NCBI GenBank assembly: GCA_935421135.1
Contig: OW285194.1
Location: 15,709,376 to 15,773,375 of the forward strand
From: Bugulina stolonifera
Taxonomy: Eukaryota > Bryozoa > Gymnolaemata > Cheilostomatida > Bugulidae
Direction of reading: 5' to 3'
Length of the DNA stretch: 64,000 nt
Of this stretch, positions 24,287 through 37,500 are shown one piece after another. Below the pieces are notes generated by a model that was not told the DNA's origin, did no database searches, and saw only the letters and a list, made by a program, of their open reading frames with translations. Position numbers and translations under genes: made by a program. Every line of letters starts with the position of its first letter. Within the stretch, counting starts at the first letter, position 1.

Positions 24287-26201
24287 CTATAAGAACACAT
24301 CAACATAGGTATTAGCAACGTTAGTAATCAGAAATGTACTGCAAGCTTTTACTTATTACAATAACATCATACTGATATACCACAAATGCCAGGCAAAAAT
24401 TACAGGCAGTATATCAAGATGAACACCATAAAACTCAATAGATAATATAAAAACGGTCAATTTATTCCATATTTGAAATATTCATCTGCCTAAGTTAGGT
24501 AAAACTCGGCCACGTGATTGAACTAAGAGATGCGAGTTGCATGCCAGCGCACAGATGCGTTTGCAATGAGCCACACAGTTTTCCAGGGATAAGCGGCCCA
24601 ATGCTCAGCATTGCCACGTGAAAGAGATTCCTTATAGACTGATAACTTAACGACAATTGAAATTATTAAATGCCAATGCTTCACACACCCGAAGGTGCAT
24701 TTCAATTTGGAATTTTCCAGATAGAAATTCTAAAGTCAAGGGAAAAATATCACTTGCCAATTGTGGGTTGCAGTTGCAGATGTCTCAAAAGTTCACATGT
24801 ATTTTGCCAAAGATGGTAACTCCACCAGCGCCAAGCATAGATTTTATCAAAATGCAAGCTACAACCATTGAATTGAAATTATTCCCACTAAGTGTGGTCT
24901 GTGTGAGAAAATGCAACAAAAAAGACCATATATATTAATATAAAGCATAGAAATTAGTATACATGTAGCTGAGCCTTTTATTTTTAAGGCTATAATAGAC
25001 TTGAATAACCATACATGCCATACCTAAGACAAAAATAAAAATCCTACTCTATTCAATTATTTTATATTAATATAAATATTTAATTATATTATATTATCTT
25101 TGTTTATCTACGATTTATGTGAGATTTAGATATCTTTATGTCTCACCAATAGAAACAGCAAAAGGAGTAGTCCGTCCAGTGAATTGCTGCAAATTAAAGT
25201 TGTATAAAGGGATAGTAAAGCAAGTAGTTGTTCTGTACTGTACTCGTACTGGAAAATTTCCTTTGAGCTGGCAATTGTATTGAACTTGAAGGTTGAGAAC
25301 TTTCTTATTTTTGAATCGACCAGTGAATGAGGTACTAACTATTATATTGCCTTTGTGTTGTCGGTGCCGGTATGGGTCAGGTGAATCAAACAAGGTTTAA
25401 CTATGTGAGTTGGCTGTCAAAGTGTCAATAAGAGTTGGTGAACTTATTTTGCATATATATAAAGTGCTTGCGAATGACTGATGCAATAACACGCAAGGGC
25501 TTCTCTCAGCTGACCAGGCATTCTTATTGGGAAATCCATAGCGAGATTCTGTATCTTATCAACACCGGCTTTTATCGCAAATGGAATAACTATAACTTTA
25601 AATTGCAATACTAACGAAGCATTCGTAACACGGGCTATGGGAATTTCCCAAAACAATGTTTTATTCCAGAAGGTTCTTTTCGCGCTTGTTTAACTCCACG
25701 TAAGCGTCGGCTTCCTGGTTGAAATAAAGATAATGGTACCGATCGTATTGTGACTGTAGTTGCGCCAAAGAGCGGTTTACCCTCTTTGGGTGCGCATCCA
25801 TTAACCTCTTCTAAGAAGATTAACGTAACTTACGGTTATTGTAGTACGTGTATAATTAACTGCTCAATGTAATGTCATTCGATTGGCTGTATTCGTTAGA
25901 ATAGCATGTTGATTGGCTACTATCGATACAGTTTTTATTGGGGCAAAAATAGTAGTCCTTGACACACTCATGTTGGCTTGGAAATTCAACAACAACAACC
26001 AAAATTATTAGAATTCTCTAGGAACTTTGACAAAAAGAGAACCATAGCATAGCCATTCAACCATTGCAATAAGCAATAAAATAACATTTATCTGTGCAAG
26101 GGTCGATTAATGGAGTTGATTTTGATGGTGTAATTAAAAGTTACAATAAAGTTATAAACAGTGTACGGTGGTAGAAATTTAATTGCAGATGAGTATTCAA
26201 T
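24287..26201. other. Divergent intergenic region between bZIP and consortin-like genes
   Basis: The two flanking genes start here and point away from each other. Two E-boxes (CACGTG at 24511-24516 and 24615-24620) lie upstream of the bZIP start. A stem with arms reading GCGCCAAAGAG and CTCTTTGGGTGCGC lies near 25770-25805. Minus-strand frames at 25136-25656 show no recognisable domain. Confidence 0.5.
24511..24620. promoter_or_regulatory. Pair of CACGTG E-boxes upstream of bZIP gene
   Basis: Both copies read GCCACGTGA and stand 104 bp apart, 225-335 bp upstream of the bZIP start codon. E-boxes of this form bind bHLH-zip factors such as Myc/Max or USF types. Function is inferred from position only. 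Confidence 0.35.
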
Positions 26202-28654
26202 ATGGAGAACGTTAGAACCACCATTGACTCTTTATCCACTGAAAGTGAAAAGAGTAATAGTGCAATGCAGCATGCAGGTGAAGAAAACTCAAGTGTATTG
26301 CCTGAACACAGTATCTCTAACCAAGGAGAGAGTAAGTCTACAGTCAATATTGACAAGGGAGATCAGATCAAACCAAAACAACTAACTGAGGATGAACAGG
26401 AAGATTCGGTGTTGGAGGGTGGCTGGTCTGACATTAGTTCATTACGTGAAGAATCCGCTGCTGATCATTTGCAGGAAACAGAGTGTGAGTAAAGCATTGA
26501 TTCCAAATGTCCTTATTGTATCAGAATGTGATAATTCTTTGTGATTTCCAAATGCTGATGTTGATTTTGGTCTGTTAATCATTTGATTTGACAGGTCTTA
26601 CAGGAAAGGAGCGGAATGAAGCATTTGTGAAAGCAGAGTCTTACTTTAGCAAAAGTCAGTTGGATCAAGCCTTGCAGTACTACTTGCAATGTATCAAAGG
26701 CATAGAGAGAGGCTCTGGCTTCCTATACCTTCCTCAATGCCTACATCAAATAGCTGAGTGTTATCATCTCAAGGAAGAAGATGATAAGGCTATACCTTTT
26801 CTAAAGGCAGAAAAGATTTACTATGAGACTGCATTAATAGACACTCAGCAGATGGAAGAGAAAATAGGTAAGACTTGTCAATTCTGACTAAGAATAATAA
26901 ATAAGGCCATAAAGACCTACATGTATATGCTAGTAATTTTAACGGCGAGGTGAGAAAAACACATGCTAGTCATTTAATAAAATGTAATCATTGGTTTTTC
27001 TTTACATCGATTTAAACATAGGAACAATTACCAATTGGTGTTTTTGTATGTTTATTGGCTTTTTTAACTACTTAAAATCCCAGCAATTACACATTCAAAC
27101 TTACCCGAACCCAGCTGCTTATCTGCTGCCAGTCAGACACTTTATAAGTTATTGTTCTACAGAGGAGCTGGCAGGAAGTGATGATCAGAGAATCTCTGGT
27201 GAACTGGAGTCAGAAATATTGAGGGCTGTAGAATATGAGAATCTAGCCAAACTATGTCTACAGAAGCATCAGTTAGTTCTCTATTATATACTTGTGCCAC
27301 TTACCTGGGTACTTTAAAACAATGCCTGGGCATGTTGGTTAGTGACTCAATCAGTAACGCTTGGAAATCATACTGCATTCTTTAATAACATCTAGATTTA
27401 TTTATTTGTATGAATAATACATAAGCAGGCATTCTGCAATATTAGCTATAATATGCTACTGCTACTAAACCTCTCTATCCACTATTTTATTATATACATA
27501 GATTCTGCTTTCTAGGACACAATTAGCCCTAGAGTTCAGTGGGAAAGCAACTAAACTATACCAAAGTCATTATGGTGATGACCACAAAGCCACTCAAAGA
27601 TGTCTGGATCTATTTACCACAGTCTATGCAGAAGTTGGTAAAGAGGAGTATACTTCTAAACTGTCAGAGTATGAGAGTGAACCTGGTATAGCACTTGAAC
27701 CAGCTAGTCAAGGTGACTGTTCATAGATTACGTGTTTGTCCATGTATGTGGAGGGAACTCGTGGCCTCATGTCAGCTAACTAGTACATTATGTATGTCGA
27801 TGTATATTGAGACAGTTTGCAGCCCCATGTCAGTTTACAGGCATCATAATAATATGTTTTAGAAAAAAATGATACGAGTCTGCTGAGGCGAAGGAATCGG
27901 CAATCTGATAAGGGGAGTGTGACTCTGACCTCTGCACAGCCGACCACTCCACCAGCAGCAGGTGAAGGTCAGTGAACTACCATTCCATTAAATGAAGCTT
28001 TGTTACACTTTGTTTATTATCAATATAAAAGTGAATGGTACTGAAACTACAATGTAGATGTATTTAGTTAAAAGGAATTCTTTATAATCAGAATACAGAT
28101 TGTTAGCTTACAGAACTACTCACTCATTACGGAATTATAAATAAACTGCATACACTCCTCAGCTTTCAATGCCTTTGTAGGTGAAGAGGAGATGTCTGCT
28201 TGCAAAACCGCTTTTCTGTGGATATTACTCGTCTTCTGCAGTGTTACTGCAGTTATACTCTTCAGTATAGTTTACTGCAAGTTAACGCCCACTTCCTGGA
28301 CATGCCACTGGTGCCGGGTCCAATACAGGTATCTATCCAACAGTCTTGGTTTCATGGTGTATAAAATTAATAACTCTTGATTTGCATTTGATATACTTCT
28401 ACTATATTTTATTAATTTAATAATAATTATTATTATTCTCTTAAGTCTATCTAGTGTAATGTACTTATTAGCTGTTTATGTAATGTATGTATAGTGTAGG
28501 AATGGTGGCAGAATGATGCTCTATCTTTGATAGTCTCCATTTATACTTTTCACTCAGAAATGGCATAATGAGTTATAATGAGTTGATCCAATCAACAAGT
28601 TGGTTTAATGATCTCACAACTAGTTCCTATTCAAGTAATGTCCTCTTTTATTGA
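26202..28654 (+). CDS. Consortin-like protein: helical repeats plus one C-terminal membrane span
   Basis: Seven exons join in frame: 26202-26484, 26595-26867, 27163-27271, 27516-27712, 27863-27967, 28181-28328 and 28558-28654, 403 residues. The first 95 residues are acidic and probably disordered. Residues about 96-300 form TPR-like helical pairs (ERNEAFVKAESYFSKSQLDQ, then CLHQIAECYHLKEEDDKAIP). After a basic, Ser/Thr-rich linker (LLRRRNRQ) a single span at about 333-354 (FLWILLVFCSVTAVILFSIV) precedes a 50-residue tail. The order of helical repeat, linker and single span matches consortin, a trans-Golgi protein of vertebrates that sorts connexins. The name rests on architecture recalled from memory. 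Sponges lack connexins, so the cargo would differ. A soluble-repeat adaptor anchored in an internal membrane is the safer description. Confidence 0.75.
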
Positions 28655-28688
28655 TCGTTTATTATTTATACTGAGTCAGCAGGCTGTC

Positions 28689-28694
28689 AATAAA
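28689..28694 (+). terminator. Poly(A) signal AATAAA of consortin-like gene
   Basis: The hexamer follows the stop codon by 35 bp. On the opposite strand AATAAA words at 28647-28652 and 28658-28663 could end the facing Ig gene, so the two 3' ends would overlap. Confidence 0.55.
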
Positions 28695-28889
28695 TTATTT
28701 ATATCATAGATATTTGGATGTACTTGCTATCAGTTCTCCTGGTTATTATGTCATGTCGACTTACTAAGGTGTTGATATGAAACGGAATGCAGGGTTCATC
28801 TATTGCCTGCAATTGAGGATTCTTTTGTTTGTCTGAACTCTAACACAGATCTGGTCACACGGTGTACACGCGTACAGGTAGTTACTAGT

Positions 28890-31800
28890 TTAACTGAATA
28901 GCATAGACCATATTAAGTAAGTCGATAGATATAGGCCATTGGGAGTTTGTACGTGAAGAGAAGATGAAGGAAGACCCAATTCTTTCAGCTCAAACAGGTT
29001 TTCTGTCCATGTTATCTCCCACTCTATTCTCTTATCATTATCAACTAGCCCTGAAACAGTTTATGTGTCACATAACATATGTAACAGGGACAGATTACAC
29101 ATGTCACAGGGGACACATAACATAATGTTGCTGAGAACATGTTGCATGTGTTACAGGAGACATGTAGCATGTGGTACAGGGGACAAGTAACATGTATTAC
29201 TGCTAGACAATCGTACGTAACGTATGTAACATGCTCCAGGTATAGATATTATTAGACATGGTCCATAGTTCAAAGTTAGGTGATATAAACAGAAGTAATA
29301 AAGCGATTGTTGATTGTTGATTCTAGAGCAAATCGGCATGCAGTTTGATCGGCTATGCAAAGACCAATATGTTGGTCTTCTCAGGCCATGGCATTACAGA
29401 GCTCTATTATGATTGGTTAATAATAGATACAATGACTCCAACTATATAAATCATTTGAAATAAGCTTTGGTGATTGGCTAGATTTTAATCAAGGCTACTA
29501 GTGGACTGGTACCACGCATTGCCTCTCAAGCTATGCCAACAAGTTTCTCCACCAAAACTCAAAACCTCTCGTGTAGCCAGGCCTTTAGGCTGCTCTACAA
29601 TATCATAATTATGTGTAAGGCAGACAGACTATGTATTATATAGACTGACAAAATATACCTTCAGTGCTGACTGGAACACAGGTTATTTTCTCTGTCTCTT
29701 CACCACTGCCTCCTTCAAATGAGACATTGAGTAGATGTGTCTTGGTCTCCTCTAGAACTCCTCCTCTGTACCAGATGTATTCACTCCACTCACTACCTTC
29801 AGTTAAATATACTTTACAGTTCAACATGTATGACTTCTCACTCTCCAGCTCCTCCAGGACCTGCTTCAGAGCTTTGGGAGTTGTCTCCACACTGTCACTC
29901 TCTGATGATGGCGATACTGAGAGAGGTGGCTGTGTTGTTTGTGTAGTTGATGGTGTTATTGTTTCTCGTGTGCTTGACAACGGTGGGGTTGACGGTGGAG
30001 GATTTGGCACTGATCGAAGAAATGGGGTTAGCACAGGTGGTGATACTGTTGTTGGTAATACTGGTGGTGGTGATGCCGGTGGTACTACTGATGTTGGTGG
30101 TACTGATGTTGTTGGTAATACTGGTGGTGGTGATACCGGTGGTGGTGATACTGGTGGTGGTGATACCGGTGGTGGTGATACCGGTGGTGGTACTACCGAT
30201 ATTGGTGGTGATACCGGTGGTGGCGGTGATACCGGTGGTGGCAGTGATGGGAGAGGTGGTGATACTGGTGGCGGTGGTGATGGGAGAGGTGGTAAAGCTA
30301 AACATAAAGTAAGGGTATAACAACTTTGCATTAGTGTCTTGCAACCTGAATTTTCAACACAGTTCAAGCTGGTCAAGAAATCCCAACACACTTCCAGCAC
30401 AACATGTGGCGAGCACACTGGCCGATGTCTAATGCCAGACCCTATACTCTTGCAAGAAACTTGAGTGTGCCAATGAAGTTGGGATAGTTTGCATTAGCTG
30501 AGTCTATTTGTGGGCGACTAACTAACCCTTTCGACTTACAATGTAGGTCGGGTGGCCAAATTGTCACTTTATTTACACCCTAAGCTGATTCAACAGGTTG
30601 CCAAGGTATCACATATCTGTAAAATTTATAATAAACTAAACCTGTAGTGACTTGTCTCTCCAGAGATTAACATTGCGTCATAGCTAAATGGAACTTATTG
30701 TTGGTCAACTCAAAACTTGCCTCTATTCTAAATAGTACAAGTAGTGTTAGAAGAGTTTGTAATTGAACTGGAGATAGTTGGTAAATACTGGTTGTCATAC
30801 CTCAAGCTACAACTTTCATATTAGTAAATGCATGCAAAGAACACAGTATCTACAGTATATTACGTACTCGGACGGATGGGAAGTACTGGCTTGCCCGCAG
30901 ATATGCCACGTTTGAACCAGTTTGGATGTTCTTGTCTACGGTGGAGAGCAGTGCAGCCAATGAATAGCCCACTCCTGTCTCTCTCAGTCGGAGTGTATGT
31001 TTGGTTGTGCTCGCTGAAGAAGAATATCCGTTCTGAAGGTCGTTCTATTGGTTCCACTGTTATAAGAGACAACTCTATGTAAACTAGTTGCAAATCAACA
31101 GTGTTATTTCTTTCACCTAACGTTACATATTTTGTACCTAGCTGATTGTATGAGCAGGTGGAGAGCTCATGTTGGAAGTTTGATAAACGATTAAGTATTT
31201 AAATAAGAAAGTAGACTATGGCTGTACAGCTTTGATTGCAACTGTAGCATGTACAGTGTTCGCTCATTACCTAATATTTGATAGACAGCTCCAGGCTCGT
31301 CTGGTCCACACAGGACCAGGAAAGGTTCTCCCTCCTTTATAGTCTCTGGAATTGTAGCCAAAGTCAGATCATCTGGTGGAGGAACTAACGGAGTCAATGA
31401 GATATAAACTTCATCATCAGAGTGTTGTGACCATGATATATACATGTACATGTACTGTATTATATGACTGTGGTATGGCATACATTGTGGTGTATATGTA
31501 CTGTATTATACGACTGTGGTATGGCATACATTGTGGTGTATATGTACTGTATTATACGACTGTGGTATGGCATACATTGTGGTGTATATGTACTGTATTA
31601 TACGACTGTGGTATGGCATACAATGTGGTGTACATGTACTGTATTATACGACTGTGGTATGGCATACATTGTGGTGTATATATCAACATGTACAATTTTG
31701 GTAAAAAGGAGGTACATGTATAATACCTATGTTCCTCGCCACTCACCTCTCACTTCAGATATGTCTGTATGGTTGCTGGAAATGGTAACTCCGCCATCAT

Positions 31801-32765
31801 CTTCTGCAGTACAGATGATTCTCCCAGTATAGCTGACATCTGTTAATGTCATTTGTGTAAATAGTGATAGGTGCTGTCTAGTAGCTACTCCATTACATTC
31901 ATTATTTGGACTCAGTTTCACCCCTGAAGCCTCCACGGCCTCAACTTCCCAAGAAGTGTCACTGCTATTGTTACTAGTATCACTACACATCGCTCTAGCT
32001 ATGCTAAAGTTTCCATCTCCAATGATCTCTAGTTTAATACTCTGAATGTTGGAGAACCCTGTTGCTGTACAGGTCAACTGATCTGTGTGGTTCAGGTAGA
32101 ACTCGTACTTGTAAGTAGAATAAGTACTCACTCCGAAGTTTGAAATGTTGAGTCCAACTTTTCGGTCAGCTGTAAAAATTGTGTCATGTTGTAGAGGATT
32201 GATATGTTATATACATAAGTTACTAGCTAATGTCTCGCGGTATAGTATAGTGCAAACACCAAGTATACGCAAACAAGTCCTGGGTTCTGTATCATTACAA
32301 TTACTACTGATCTGTAGTGGACAGTGCAGTGGATAGTGTGTAGTGGGGTAAAGGAACATTTCGAAAAAGACAGTTTGAAACTAGATGTTTGACAACTGGA
32401 CAGTTTGAAACAGGACAGTTCGAAATTGTGTAGATAACATTTAGAAAAAACACAACTTGCAGCTAATTAATTTTATTTAATCAATTTAATTAATTAAATA
32501 AAGAAAATAATATTACAAATAAAAATTAGTTGAAATCTGGTGGTTGCGGTTAGGCGTTTCGAACTGTCCCGTGTTGAACTGTCCACTTTCGAAACGTCCT
32601 GTTTCGAACTGTCTTTTCGAACAGTCACACAATTGTGTAGTGTACAGTGTACGGTACAGTGTTAATAGTGGACAGTGTTAATAGTGGACAGTGAAGAGTA
32701 GGTACTTACTTACCTTGTGCTTTTATACAGAGAAGTTTTGTTATCAAGATCCACAATCTTATCAT
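28890..32765 (-). CDS. Ig-domain surface protein A, proline-rich hinge, hydrophobic C-terminus
   Basis: Probable cell-surface recognition or adhesion protein. Six exons join in frame: 32714-32765, 31747-32169, 31271-31384, 30868-31056, 29659-30297 and 28890-29050, 525 residues. Residues 1-17 (MIRLWILITKLLCIKAQ) are a signal peptide. Exon 2 holds one Ig-like domain (LTCTATGFSN, then TDVSYTGRIICTAEDD). Exons 3 and 4 share a second (LVLCGPDEPGA, then ERDRSGLFIGC). Exon 5 starts with about 130 residues of PPPVSP-type repeats and ends in a third (YMLNCKVYLTEG, then KITCVPVSTEG). The last exon (DNDKRIEWEITW) ends in LYLSTYLIWSMLFS, a hydrophobic tail that could be a GPI-attachment signal. All introns are phase 1. 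Close paralogue of the gene at 34486. No homologous named family is recognised beyond the Ig fold. Confidence 0.8.
29940..30297 (-). repeat. Coding minisatellite for proline-rich hinge
   Basis: Within exon 5 of Ig gene A, units related to CCACCACCGGTATCACCA encode runs of PPPVSPPPVSP. The plus strand is strongly G/T-rich. The paralogue lacks this block, which explains its 243-bp exon against 639 bp here. Confidence 0.9.
31445..31690. repeat. 46-bp minisatellite, five copies
   Basis: Units contain TGTACTGTATTATACGACTG and TGGTATGGCATACATTGTGG. The array lies in Ig gene A between exons 2 and 3. Three plus-strand frames stay open across it but carry only the repeat. Confidence 0.9.
32355..32628. 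mobile_element. Fold-back / MITE-like element
   Basis: Inverted arms of about 70 bp (left about 32362-32432, right about 32556-32623) pair over most of their length, and each arm is itself made of GACAGTTTGAAAC / GACAGTTCGAAAC-type sub-repeats. The middle is very AT-rich (AATTTAATTAATTAAATAAA). There is no coding capacity. It sits in intron 1 of Ig gene A. A non-autonomous DNA transposon or a Foldback element fits; flanking target duplications are not clear. Confidence 0.6.
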
Positions 32766-33129
32766 CGTTTGACTGTTTATTACACCACAGTCATATACTA
32801 GATTACTTAAGAGATCAGAATGATGTTACAGTCATATTGACATAGAGTTTTGCTTTACTAACAACAATAGAGATCCACTAAAATCCCAATAGAGTCCACT
32901 AAAATCATGTCCTTAGACTCTACATAACACACTCTTATGTATTATAAATTATTTTTATTTTATTAATATTATTGTGTATGCACATACGTGCCCTATGAAG
33001 GATGGCAATTTGTGCTGTAGGGTGTAGGCAGCATTAGTCTTTATTGGAGGAGTATTAGGAGCATGTTTATAGGTAAGAAACTGTAGATAAACAATCAGTA
33101 CAACTGTGTGTAGAATGTGATACCATGGT

Positions 33130-34515
33130 GTGAGCAGAGTCTAGTATATAGAGTATAAGTACACAGAGTCTAGTACTGTATGTAGAGTGTAAGTACACAG
33201 AGTCTAGTACTGTATGTAGAGTGTAAGTACACAGAGTCTAGTACTGTGTGTAGAGTATGAGTACACAGAGTCTAGTATATAGAGTATAAGTACACAGAGT
33301 CTAATACTGTATGTAGAGTGTAAGTACACAGAGTCTAATACTGTATGTAGAGTGTAAGTACACAGAGTCTAGTACTGTGTGTAGAGTATAAGTACACAGA
33401 GTCTAGTACTGTATGTAGAGTATGAGTACACAGAGTCTAATACTGTATGTAGAGTGTAAGTACACAGAGTCTAATACTGTATGTAGAGTGTAAGTACACA
33501 GAGTCTAGTACTGTGTGTAGAGTATAAGTACACAGAGTCTAATACTGTATGTAGAGTATAAGTACACAGAGTCTAGTACTGTATGTAGAGTGTAAGTACA
33601 CAAAGTCTAATACTGTATGTAGAGTGTAAGTACACAAAGTCTAGTGCTGTATGTAGAGTATGAGTACGCAGAGTCTAGTACTGTATGTAGAGTGTAAGTA
33701 CACAAAGTCTAATACTGTATGTAGAGTGTAAGTACACAAAGTCTAGTGCTGTATGTAGAGTATGAGTACGCAGAGTCTAGTACTGTATGTAGAGTATAAG
33801 TACACAGAGTCTAGTACTGTGTGTAGAGTGTAAGTACACAGAGTCTAATACTGTATGTAGAGTGTAAGTACACAGAGTCTAATACTGTATGTAGAGTGTA
33901 AGTACACAGAGTCTAGTACTGTGTGTAGAGTATAAGTACACAGAGTCTAATACTGTATGTAGAGTATAAGTACACAGAGTCTAGTACTGTATGTAGAGTG
34001 TAAGTACACAAAGTCTAATACTGTATGTAGAGTGTAAGTACACAAAGTCTAGTGCTGTATGTAGAGTATGAGTACGCAGAGTCTAGTACTGTATGTAGAG
34101 TATAAGTACACAGAGTCTAGTACTGTGTGTAGAGTGTAAGTACACAGAGTCTAATACTGTATGTAGAGTGTAAGTACACAGAGTCTAGTACTGTATGTAG
34201 AGTATAAGTACACAAAGTCTAGTACTGTATGTAGAGTATGAGTACACAGAGTCTAGTACTGTATGTAGAGTATGAGTACACAGAGTCTAGTATATAGAGT
34301 ATAAGTACACAGAGTCTAATACTGTATGTAGAGTATAAGTACACAGAGTCTAGTACTGTAAGTAGAGTGTAAGTACACAGAGTCTAGTACTGTGTGTAGA
34401 GTGTAAGTACACAAAGTCTAGTACTGTATGTAGAGTATAAGTACACAGAGTCTAGTACTGTATGTAGAGTATAAGTACACAAAGTCTAGTACTGTATGTA
34501 GAGTGTAAGTACACT
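33130..34515. repeat. 34-bp minisatellite, about 40 copies, between the two Ig genes
   Basis: Units contain GTAGAGTATAAGTACACAGA followed by GTCTAGTACTGTAT, with a few recurrent variants (CACAAAG, GTGCTG, GTACGC) that recur in the same order, so multi-unit blocks were copied. The right end of the array forms the last coding bases and the stop codon of Ig gene B. Confidence 0.95.
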
Positions 34516-37500
34516 GGTAGATAGGATCCATGAGAAGCCATGCAGAAAGAATGAAGAACTTGCCACTTCCTGCTTTTCCTTAAAGAGCTCTCCTGTCCAC
34601 ATTATCTCCCACTCTATTCTTTTATCATTATTAACTAACCCTGAAACAGTTCATGTGTCGCATAACATGTGATACACAGATGGACTGGCACATGATGCAT
34701 GCGAGGCCAAAGTAAAGTCATCAGACAGCATTACACTGCTTTACAAGATCATACGTGTAAAGCAAACATACTTTATATTATTGTAATAATGTACCTTCAG
34801 TGCTGACTGGAACACAGGTTATTTTCTCTGTCTCTTCACCACTGCCTCCTTCAAATGAGACATTGAGTAGATGTGTCTTGGTCTTCTCTAGAACTCCTCC
34901 TCTGTACCAGATGTATTCACTCCACTCACTACCTTCAGTTAAATATACTTTACAGTTCAACATGTATGCCTTCTTACTCTCTAGTTCCTCCAGGACCTGC
35001 TTCAGAGCTTTGGGAGTTGTCTCCACACCACTACTCTCTGGAATCGAATGTCAGAACACACTATAGAGTCTTGTCATATTATTCAGTCATCTGTCTTTCT
35101 TTGACTCTTTCCTACAGGCGAGCTTCAGAGGTGTATAAAAATATGAGTATTTATACTGCGTGCTTGGATAGCATGTAATTTAACGCTTTCTGAATTTTAT
35201 TCAAATATAAACTTACGTTTGGGAATAGGTTTGAAAGTTATGCCTACAGTCAGCCCGGGTCCATGCCAGTTTGGATGGATTTTTCTACGATGTTGAGCCC
35301 CACACCCAACCAGTATTCCATCTCTGTCTCTTCTGGTTGGAGTATAAGATTCGTTCTTAAAGAATATTCGATCTGAGAGATTTTTTAGTTGTGCCACTGT
35401 GGGAATATGAAGCGGTATCATACATGAGTGTACAACTCCTTGTTTTGTTCGGAATGCCATTTTATTATAAGATGATATTACTAGTATTATATAACACTAT
35501 GATAAATGGTCTAAAGCTAGGAGTTGTCCACTAATGCTCACTATCACAACTTTGTTTATTCACGTTGAATACATAAATTATTGTATGATACAATGTAATT
35601 AGGCCTATCATACACGGCCAATGGGGTGTCTTCATTTGATATGCTTTCAGTTGTAGCGATGTATGGATTTTTCTATGTGATACTTACCTCTAAGTAGCCA
35701 ATCAGCACCGGGTTCGTCTGGACCACAGAGGATTTGGAAAGGGTTGCCTTCTCTTACAATTTCTGGGTCTGTTCTTATTGTTAGATTGTCTGGTGGTGGA
35801 ACTGAAGTAATGCAAATGATGACCTTGACTGTTATATACAAATATTGGTCAATACATCCCCAATCTTCCTGAATCTACTGAAAACTTGCAGATACATGCA
35901 TTTGTTCAGTTTCAATTCAGGCCTCACCTCTCACTTCAGATATGTCTGTATGGTTGCTGGAAATGGTAACTCCGCCATCATCTTCTGCAGTACAGATGAT
36001 TCTCCCAGTATAGCTGACATCTGTTAATGTCATCTGTGTAAATAGTGATAGTTGCTGTCTAGTAGCTACTCCGTTACATTCATTATTTGGACTCAGTTTC
36101 ACCCCTGAAGCCTCCACAGCCTCAACTTCCCAAGAAGTGTCACTGCTACCGTTACTAGTATCGCTACACATCACTCTAGCTATGCTGAAGTTTCCATCTC
36201 CAATGACCTCTAGTTTAATACTCTGAATGTTAGAGAACCCTGTTGTTGTACAGGTTAAGTTGTCCGTAAAGTTGAGGTAGAACTCGTACTTATCTCCGTA
36301 GTAGTATTTGTATTCAAACTCAGCAATATGGAGGCTAACTCTTCTCTCAGCTGCTACTTCGAACAAACATACAGATTAAAGAGTATGTTTAAACCCATGT
36401 CAATATGATGCATGTTTTGGTTATAAACTTCTCAATATGACTTACGCAATCATGCATTTGTGAATTAGTGTATTTAATTCGCACAAACAGGCAGATGTAC
36501 ATGTAGGTAGGTAGGTTGGTTATGTGATTTATATCTTTCTAGACGAACTTACCCTTTGGAATTGGCATGGCAAGCTTTGAAATGGCTAATGCAAACCTGT
36601 CCCAGTTAGAATGTATTCCCTTGCGATGAATTGCTACACAGCCTAACAGTATCCCATCTCTGTCTCTCTCAGTCGGAGTGTAGGACTCGTTGCTCAGTAA
36701 CAATGTCTGATCTGATGCATTCTTCCGTTGAGTCACTGCAGATATTAAAACAATCCTTACGTAGTTAACAGCTACATTATTGTAAGTGAAATATTGCGGA
36801 GAGGTTTGATATTTTATGGAGTAATTTTACGTCACCTGAGATCTGACAACAATAATTATAGAGGAAAAATGTCCTTAATGAACTTTTAATGAAATCCTTC
36901 AGCTATGCCTCATATAACCTTACACATATCTCTGGATCATTCAGCCCATGTCCGTACATGTACATGTACATACATGGTTGCAAACAGTATCCCGTGTCTG
37001 ATGTGTGGAATAGAGTGATGCTGGAGTACTTACCGCTGCGTTCCCATATAGCACCGGGTTCATCTGGTCCACAGAGGATCCAGAAAGGCTCTCCTTCTCT
37101 TATAATCTCTGGATCGGTTGTTATTGTAAAATCCTCTAGAGGAGTTGGAGTTGTGGTTGCTAATGGTGGTGTCGTCAATCCAAGTGATGGCTTTGGGTGT
37201 GGTAGGAGTGTGGTTGATTCTGGCTGTGGTGAGGGCGGTTGGGGTGTTGAGGGTGTTGACAGTGAGTATGTTATTGTTGTTGAGAGAAGTGACGAAGTTG
37301 TAGTTAATGGTGGACGAGACTCGGACAGACCTGGATTTGATTCCCACCCGCAAAGTAAAGATAAGATGGATGAGTTAAAAATACAGCATGTAGTGAACTT
37401 TAGTAGCAGTCATTGCTAGTAGATTTGGTAATTACAGTCATGCTCTGCTCTTATATTATAGTAGTCTGTTTTTTGTCTAACTCTCTCTACTCTTCTATAT

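Noticed and set aside
25136..25656. Two minus-strand frames of 70-85 codons as a gene
   Set aside because: No domain, no convincing splice link between them and no start context.
29664..30320. 218-codon Gly-rich frame on the plus strand
   Set aside because: It is the antisense of the proline-hinge exon of Ig gene A.
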